Source: Undaria pinnatifida | Taxonomy: Eukaryota; Sar; Phaeophyceae; Laminariales; Alariaceae | DNA: 64,000 nt | NCBI GenBank assembly: GCA_012845835.1 | Contig: JABAKD010000030.1 | Coordinates: forward strand, 3,522,416-3,586,415 | Direction of reading: 5' to 3' | Shown: positions 10,791 to 64,000 of the stretch, piece by piece | Numbering within the stretch: the stretch's first letter is position 1 | Layout: the number at the start of each line of letters is the position of its first letter | The notes under the pieces: model-generated | The model's input: only the letters and a program-made list of their open reading frames with translations | Told to the model about the DNA's origin: nothing | Databases searched by the model: none | Translations under genes and position numbers: made by a program

Positions 10791-11567
10791 TACTAGCGTT
10801 GGTCCTTGAGTTAAATAACCACCGTTGTGAGCTTTGTTGGCGTTATTTTTTTGCAGAAATAAATCAATAGGAAAAAAAAGATCAACTAACTGCTGGAATC
10901 GCCTAGCAGCGTGGGTAGGTACAAGTCGACGCGAATCAACGAGGGAAGAAATGATGAATATTCTTCTCGCGATAAAAATTAGGGCAGGTACCGTAGTGGG
11001 GAGGGGGGAAGGGAGCCCGCTATATGACCCCGGATCTAAGTTATACTACTGGGAGGGCGAGAGTAATGCAAGCATCACAACAAATGGGATGGGAAAAAGA
11101 AAACAAGTGAAGTGTATTACTGCTGCTGTAATAATACGATACCCAAGCAAGTTGCACCGATCGACTCGATCTGGACTGACTGCTGTTGTATTATGCAATT
11201 GGTCCATACAACTTCTCTAATCATACGCAGTGGACATGGTCAGTCACCTTACTGGCCCCGGATGCTTGATTGAGTAAACCTATCATAAGAAACGCACTCG
11301 ACACGTTTCGTCGCCAGACTAAGGGTCAGTCAGCGTGTGCTCGGATTTATCCGATCGAAATCTGATGAATGAAGCTCGGAATCGGATTCACTTAAAAAAC
11401 GGTAGCTATTAATAGTAGTACGTTGTTACGATTGTTAGCCTATATCGAACTCTTGGCATTACCTTACATACTGTACGCGCAGACTATTGATTGTGTGTGG
11501 TGACTTTTTTTACTCCACCACAGTATTGAATCGAACAATTCGAAGTGCTGCCCTGCCCTACCCGAAG

Positions 11568-11598
11568 CATGGGTGCCGGCGATATGCCGGCACCCATG
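11568..11598. other. Perfect 13-bp hairpin
   Basis: CATGGGTGCCGGC, a GATAT loop, then the exact complement GCCGGCACCCATG. It lies about 150 bp past the stop of the giant minus-strand gene, so it could form a hairpin in its 3' UTR; that role is only a guess. Confidence 0.85.
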
Positions 11599-11748
11599 TG
11601 GAGTCCTTGTATATATATCCCTTTCCTCCTGGTAAGGCTCAGAGCAGCAAGCCCCACTCCTACGGGCATATATATCCCTTTCCTCCTGATAAGGCTCCGA
11701 GCAGCAAGCCCCATTCCTATGGGATATTTCCTAAGTCTGGTGCGGGTA

Positions 11749-60271
<48,523 letters not shown>

Positions 60272-61009
60272 CTAGTCGGAGATCTCGATCTTTGAAAAAG
60301 ATGTGAAACGGCCGTGGTATCAAACGTACCGGTAAGCCCGTACCATATATGGAATATACGGTAAAATAATCGGTTCCAAATAATATGGTAAAACATTGTA
60401 CGGTACGGATATTGGTAGGATTCATTGATATTTCCAGGGATATTTCTTCCTTCGATATATTCGATCCGATTCCAATTCGATATCTCGACACATCATTGCG
60501 TCGGCATTCCTGGGACGCAGATAGATAGACGTGTGGCTCCTCCCAGAGCTTGCGCATTGCGCCATGCTCCGGGTGCATAATCTACCTGCGAATGCCATGC
60601 CGTGCGCAGTCATGCGCAGCAAGACAGCAGTGGCTTAGATCCGATCGCATGCTCATCCTCCAGCCGACTGCTGTGTGGTTTTTCGGTTTTCGGAGTTTCT
60701 GTTTCCGATGAGAATCGCCACGTGTATCCACCAATCTACCCACCAAAACCCCAGAAATCGCATCGAAATTGCTCCTCGGGTAGATTCCTGTGATTGGCCA
60801 CACGTGTCTCTGAAATCGGTAGGTGATACGTGAGCCAATCAAATTGCTCCAAAAAGCTTTCCCAAAGAAAAACCCCATCGTGCTTGGTGCTTGCCGCCCA
60901 TCCACACACACAACACACGCACAACGCAGAGCACACCGAGGAAGAGAGCTAAGGAGTCTAGCCGAACACACACAGAGGAACGCACGCAGCCGGTTGCTTG
61001 GGTACAAAG
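60272..61009. promoter_or_regulatory. Divergent intergenic region (FN3/EF-hand gene and BiP)
   Basis: 738 bp between the putative starts of the two genes. The left half is rich in short inverted motifs (CCATATATGG, ACCGTACGGTA-like). The right half has the CCAAT/ACGTG sites and a CA-rich BiP 5' leader (about 60900-61009). A further upstream exon of the minus gene cannot be excluded. Confidence 0.5.
60793..60839 (+). promoter_or_regulatory. Two ERSE-II-like CCAAT/ACGTG composite sites
   Basis: ATTGGCCACACGTG at 60793-60806 and ACGTGAGCCAAT at 60828-60839 (reverse: ATTGGCTCACGT). The ER-stress element ERSE-II is ATTGG-N-CCACG; the second site differs by one base, the first by spacing. They are inverted to each other about 170-215 bp before the BiP ATG. 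Function is inferred from motif and gene. Confidence 0.5.
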
Positions 61010-61405
61010 ATGAGGACATCCATGTGGCGAGTATTTCTCGCTTCGGCGCTGGCCCTCACGGGGGCGGCCACCGTGCGCGCTGACGAGCCGGAGGCTATGG
61101 GGACGGTAATCGGTATCGACCTGGGCACCACCTACTCCTGCGTGGGTGTGTTCAAGGGGGGACGCGTCGAGATCATCGCCAACGACCAGGGCAACCGAAT
61201 TACTCCGTCCTACGTCGCGTGGGACTCGAACGGGGAGCGTCTCATCGGCGATGCCGCGAAGAACCAGGCCACGGTGAACCCGGAGACCACTGTGTTCGAC
61301 GTGAAGCGTCTTATCGGCCGCCAGTTCCAAGACAAGTCGGTGCAGTCGGACATGAAGCTGTTCCCCTTCAAGATCATCAACAAGGACAACAAGCCGCAAG
61401 TGCAG
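61010..61405 (+). CDS. BIP: BiP exon 1
   Basis: 132 codons from ATG to CAG|GTAGGC: signal peptide and first lobe of the ATPase domain, with the phosphate-binding loop [13 protein letters not shown]. Phase 0. Confidence 0.95.
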
Positions 61406-63908
61406 GTAGGCGTGGTGCCTTGCCTCGATGTCGCTGATCTCACCTAGGGGGTAGAGGTAGAGCGGTATAGTCTTGAGGTCGTGCTGTCCTTTTCGAGGCA
61501 GATCTATCTCCCCGCGCTTCCCTCCCGTCCGTAGGATCATTGACACGTATTTTTCACGTATTCCCGCAATTTGCAGTGGTGTGTATCACCACCCTAGCTT
61601 TCCGATGCCCCGCTTAGCGTAGCTCAAGACAAGATAAGGCAACCCCGGCACAGCGCAGGGTGGCGCAGCATCTTGACGCTATGAAAGAAACCTTCCCCGA
61701 TTTCTCCTATGCTAAGCTTTTCTGGAGGAACCGACGCTATTGTGTGCTTGAAAGCTCCACAAACGATGCACCGAGAACGATGCTCCGTTGACTCCCTGTG
61801 AGGGTATCGATCCATCCGCTTTCGCTGACATGGGTTTCCCTGACGAGTTCCGAGAAGCCCGTTGGACGGGCAGCACGTGACGAGCTGCTGCTAGCTGCCT
61901 GCGTTGTTGTGGATCGCCGAGTGCACCCGCCATTCTATCACTCGTTTTTTCGGTGCACGTCTATGCAAGGCGAGTCTCTCTGTCCGTGTTATGTGTGACG
62001 TGTCGGCATATAATCATATCGTAGATAAGACAGATACCCGTCACCTATTTTTTTGCTTCCTGAAAACTCACTGAGATCGTAGTAGATTAAAACTGACATT
62101 GATCTTGGTATACTAAGCTCAAGAGCGCAGCTCGCAGGGAAAGCAAGCTTTTTCTAGACCGCAAATTCAGAGCTTCGGGCTTCAGAGGTAGTGCAGAGAG
62201 GGCACTCCACCACAAAGTTACGTCTTGTGTGGTGTTTCGTTGATTTGACAGAGTTGCGTTCACAGCAGTAGTGAGACGGCGCAATCACGCCGCACCCCGT
62301 GTCTTGCCCCAACGATGTCAGACCAACCACTCTTATCTATCCCTCCGGCAGGCTCCAGCGGGCCGGGAGCGGAGCTGACCTAGCTTCTTGTGACTCAAGT
62401 GTCGCGTTCACGGATCAAAACAGCGCAAAAAAGTTGCCCTTGACGACCCTGTGGTGTTTGGTCTACGACTCATTTTGCAATTACCTAGTACTCGCTGCTG
62501 TACTGCTGTCCTGACAAATGCTTCCGAGACGCAGTTTTATCAGTCTGAGTAGTCTACATCTGTATTACTGCTGTTAATCCTAAACATGTAGACTAGTCTA
62601 ATATTAAATAGGTATGTTACGGCTATCCTTCGTCCCTCCTCACTTTTTCTTGTCCAACTATTCTTGAATCGAGAAATTGACAACATACCAACAACGCAGC
62701 TTGCAAAAATGAGTGTTGACCCGAAATTGGTCGAAGTCACGGCTGTCGTCCTTAGAATATTTTGTAGAACATAATTCGCAGTACCGGTGTACCCGCATTG
62801 CGCTACTGCTTTCGTATTTGCTCAAGCTTTCTCACCTCTGGATCTAAGGTGGTCCAAGGTTAGGGTTTGCTACGGGCGAACGACAGAAAAATTTCCAGTT
62901 ATCGCTACATGCACTGCCTCGTACCTTGATGGTTTTGGTTGCGACTGCTGCTTTTTTCCTCCTATCCTAATACAATACAATATTCCCACTATATCGTGCA
63001 ATTGATCTATATCGGTAACTGGCCCCGCGATATTTCATGCTTGACCAATCACCTACTCAGATTTTGCCACCAGCGACATGCACATAGCTCACATCGGCAG
63101 AGCCAATCTATAACAAAGAATTCGGTTGACAGACTTTTGGCGCGTCGTCCGATTGTCAAGTAGCAAACCCCTCGACAGACAGTCTCGACAGTCGAAAACC
63201 AGGGGATATTTCGTTAACAACCCCTATTTTGGAAAAACGCTAGGCAAAATCACTAAAACCATCGATATTTTCTCCACACAAGGTCCACTACGATGATCCT
63301 CTGCCGACCCAAAGACCCAAAATGCGCAGCGCACGTGGACCACATGTGAGGAGTAGGAGGCAGCATCGTGGACTCACACGTGGACACCCAACATAAAAAA
63401 TGTATGATACCAATTAATTACAGGGCATGGCAGTCAACTTCTTGATCGAGTTGACTAACTATTACTTCGTATTTATTGTTTCATCTACAAGTTACACGCT
63501 TGAGGGGTTTCCACAGATTTTTGGAGGTGTTGTCCTACCCGGGGATAGGGGACGGTGTGTCGAGACAGCCCCAATCCCCTCGACAGACAGCCTCGACCGC
63601 TCGTCAGCTCGTTGTCAACCGACGTGTTTGATCTATAGTATAATAGTTGAAAGACGATTAGTTGTGACTTTTTCATCAGCTCACGAGAAGCGAAATATTT
63701 AACGTTCCACGCTCCCCACCCCTCCCCTCCCCGACCCACCCAGGTTGACGTGAAGGGGACGAAGAAGACCTTCGCCCCGGAGGAAATCTCTGCTATGGTT
63801 CTGGTTAAGATGAAGGAGATCGCGGAGGCTTTCTTGGGTAAGGAGATCGGGAACGCTGTCGTCACCGTGCCCGCCTACTTCAACGACGCTCAGCGCCAGG
63901 CTACCAAG
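61010..63908 (+). CDS. BIP: ER-lumenal HSP70 chaperone BiP, 3' partial, first two exons
   Basis: Exons 61010-61405 and 63744-63908 join in phase 0 to give 187 residues, about 29% of a usual BiP. The N-terminus has a signal peptide ([20 protein letters not shown], probable cut after VRA). Then come the HSP70 nucleotide-binding domain signatures [34 protein letters not shown] and [17 protein letters not shown]. The ATG at 61010 is chosen because it opens the signal peptide; an upstream TTG in frame is not needed. BiP folds secretory proteins in the ER with ATP and DnaJ partners and is induced by the unfolded-protein response; CCAAT/ACGTG sites upstream fit this. The rest of the nucleotide-binding domain, the substrate domain and the retention signal lie beyond the window. 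Confidence 0.95.
61406..63743. other. BiP intron 1, 2.3 kb
   Basis: GT...AG intron with no coding signal on either strand. CCCCTCGACAGACAG occurs at about 63170 and 63576, a short local duplication. No family A-D element was recognised. Confidence 0.65.
63744..63908 (+). CDS. BIP: BiP exon 2
   Basis: Acceptor GACCCACCCAG; 55 codons, [20 protein letters not shown] to NDAQRQATK, continuing the ATPase domain. Donor AAG|GTGAGC, phase 0. Intron 2 starts at 63909 and runs off the window. Confidence 0.95.
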
Positions 63909-64000
63909 GTGAGCACTGCATCTCCACGCACTTTTGATCGTTTGGTAGTTTTTTTTTGGCACCTGGTACTTCAAAATCGTTGAAGAGCGTTGTGGTCCCA

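Larger units (their letters stand above)
7471..11748. other. Convergent intergenic region, repeats only
   Basis: Between the stops of the SHIPPO gene (+) and the FN3/EF-hand gene (-). It holds a diverged family A/68-bp-repeat fragment (about 7780-7960), an AAC microsatellite (8300-8428), copies of a 50-60-bp dispersed unit with GGCTCCGGACAGCAAACCCC (8580-8640, 8770-8830, 11610-11800), tRNA-derived fragments (9330-9850 and 10640-10790) and a perfect hairpin (11568-11598). No exon could be supported. Confidence 0.6.

Noticed and set aside
60422-60640. Extra first exon upstream of the giant gene (MHPEHGAMRKLWEEPHVYLS)
   Set aside because: Possible, but no splice or protein evidence decides it; left unannotated.
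61210-61443. Frames opposite or overlapping BiP exon 1
   Set aside because: Shadows of a strongly conserved HSP70 coding sequence.

Overview
The window is nuclear DNA from a eukaryote with large, repeat-filled introns. It suggests a stramenopile alga, most likely a brown alga; that taxonomic guess is an inference. It rests on intron-rich genes, very long introns, a flagellum-type SHIPPO-repeat protein, mixed GC content and dense small transposon-like repeats. No prokaryotic gene arrangement, rRNA operon or CRISPR array was seen.

Three protein genes can be supported. (1) Plus strand, 480-7470: the 3' part of a gene made of three phase-compatible exons (480-1071, 5329-5483, 6382-7470). It ends in four SHIPPO/ODF3-like repeats, typical of proteins of the flagellar axoneme; its 5' end lies outside the window. 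(2) Minus strand, 60271-11749: one giant gene that I reconstruct as 32 exons. Their lengths sum to 5853 nt (1950 codons plus stop), and all 31 splice junctions keep the reading frame. The protein has an N-terminal coiled-coil and acidic region, one EF-hand, then four fibronectin type III (FN3) domains. Two of those FN3 domains are each interrupted by a pair of EF-hands at about the same place in the fold. (3) Plus strand, from 61010: the first two exons of an ER-lumenal HSP70 (BiP), continuing past the right edge. Genes 2 and 3 are divergent across about 740 bp that contains two CCAAT/ACGTG composite sites resembling ER-stress elements. Genes 1 and 2 are convergent.

About 88% of the giant gene is intron. 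The introns hold several families of short inverted-repeat elements, here called A to D, with terminal motifs CTACGATAGAGGT (A), GTCATCCCACG (B), GGCTACGGTA (C) and a C-run plus a conserved body (D). There are also single-copy elements with clear terminal inverted repeats (2808-3654, about 29013-29218, 53723-53835), a 68-bp satellite-like repeat at several sites, tRNA-derived fragments and long microsatellites. Near several exons, decayed partial copies of the same exon lie in the adjacent intron.

The main point of interest is the FN3/EF-hand protein and its gene structure: no phase-1 introns, many AG|GT acceptors, and exon fragments copied into introns. All calls come from reading the sequence; no database search was run.
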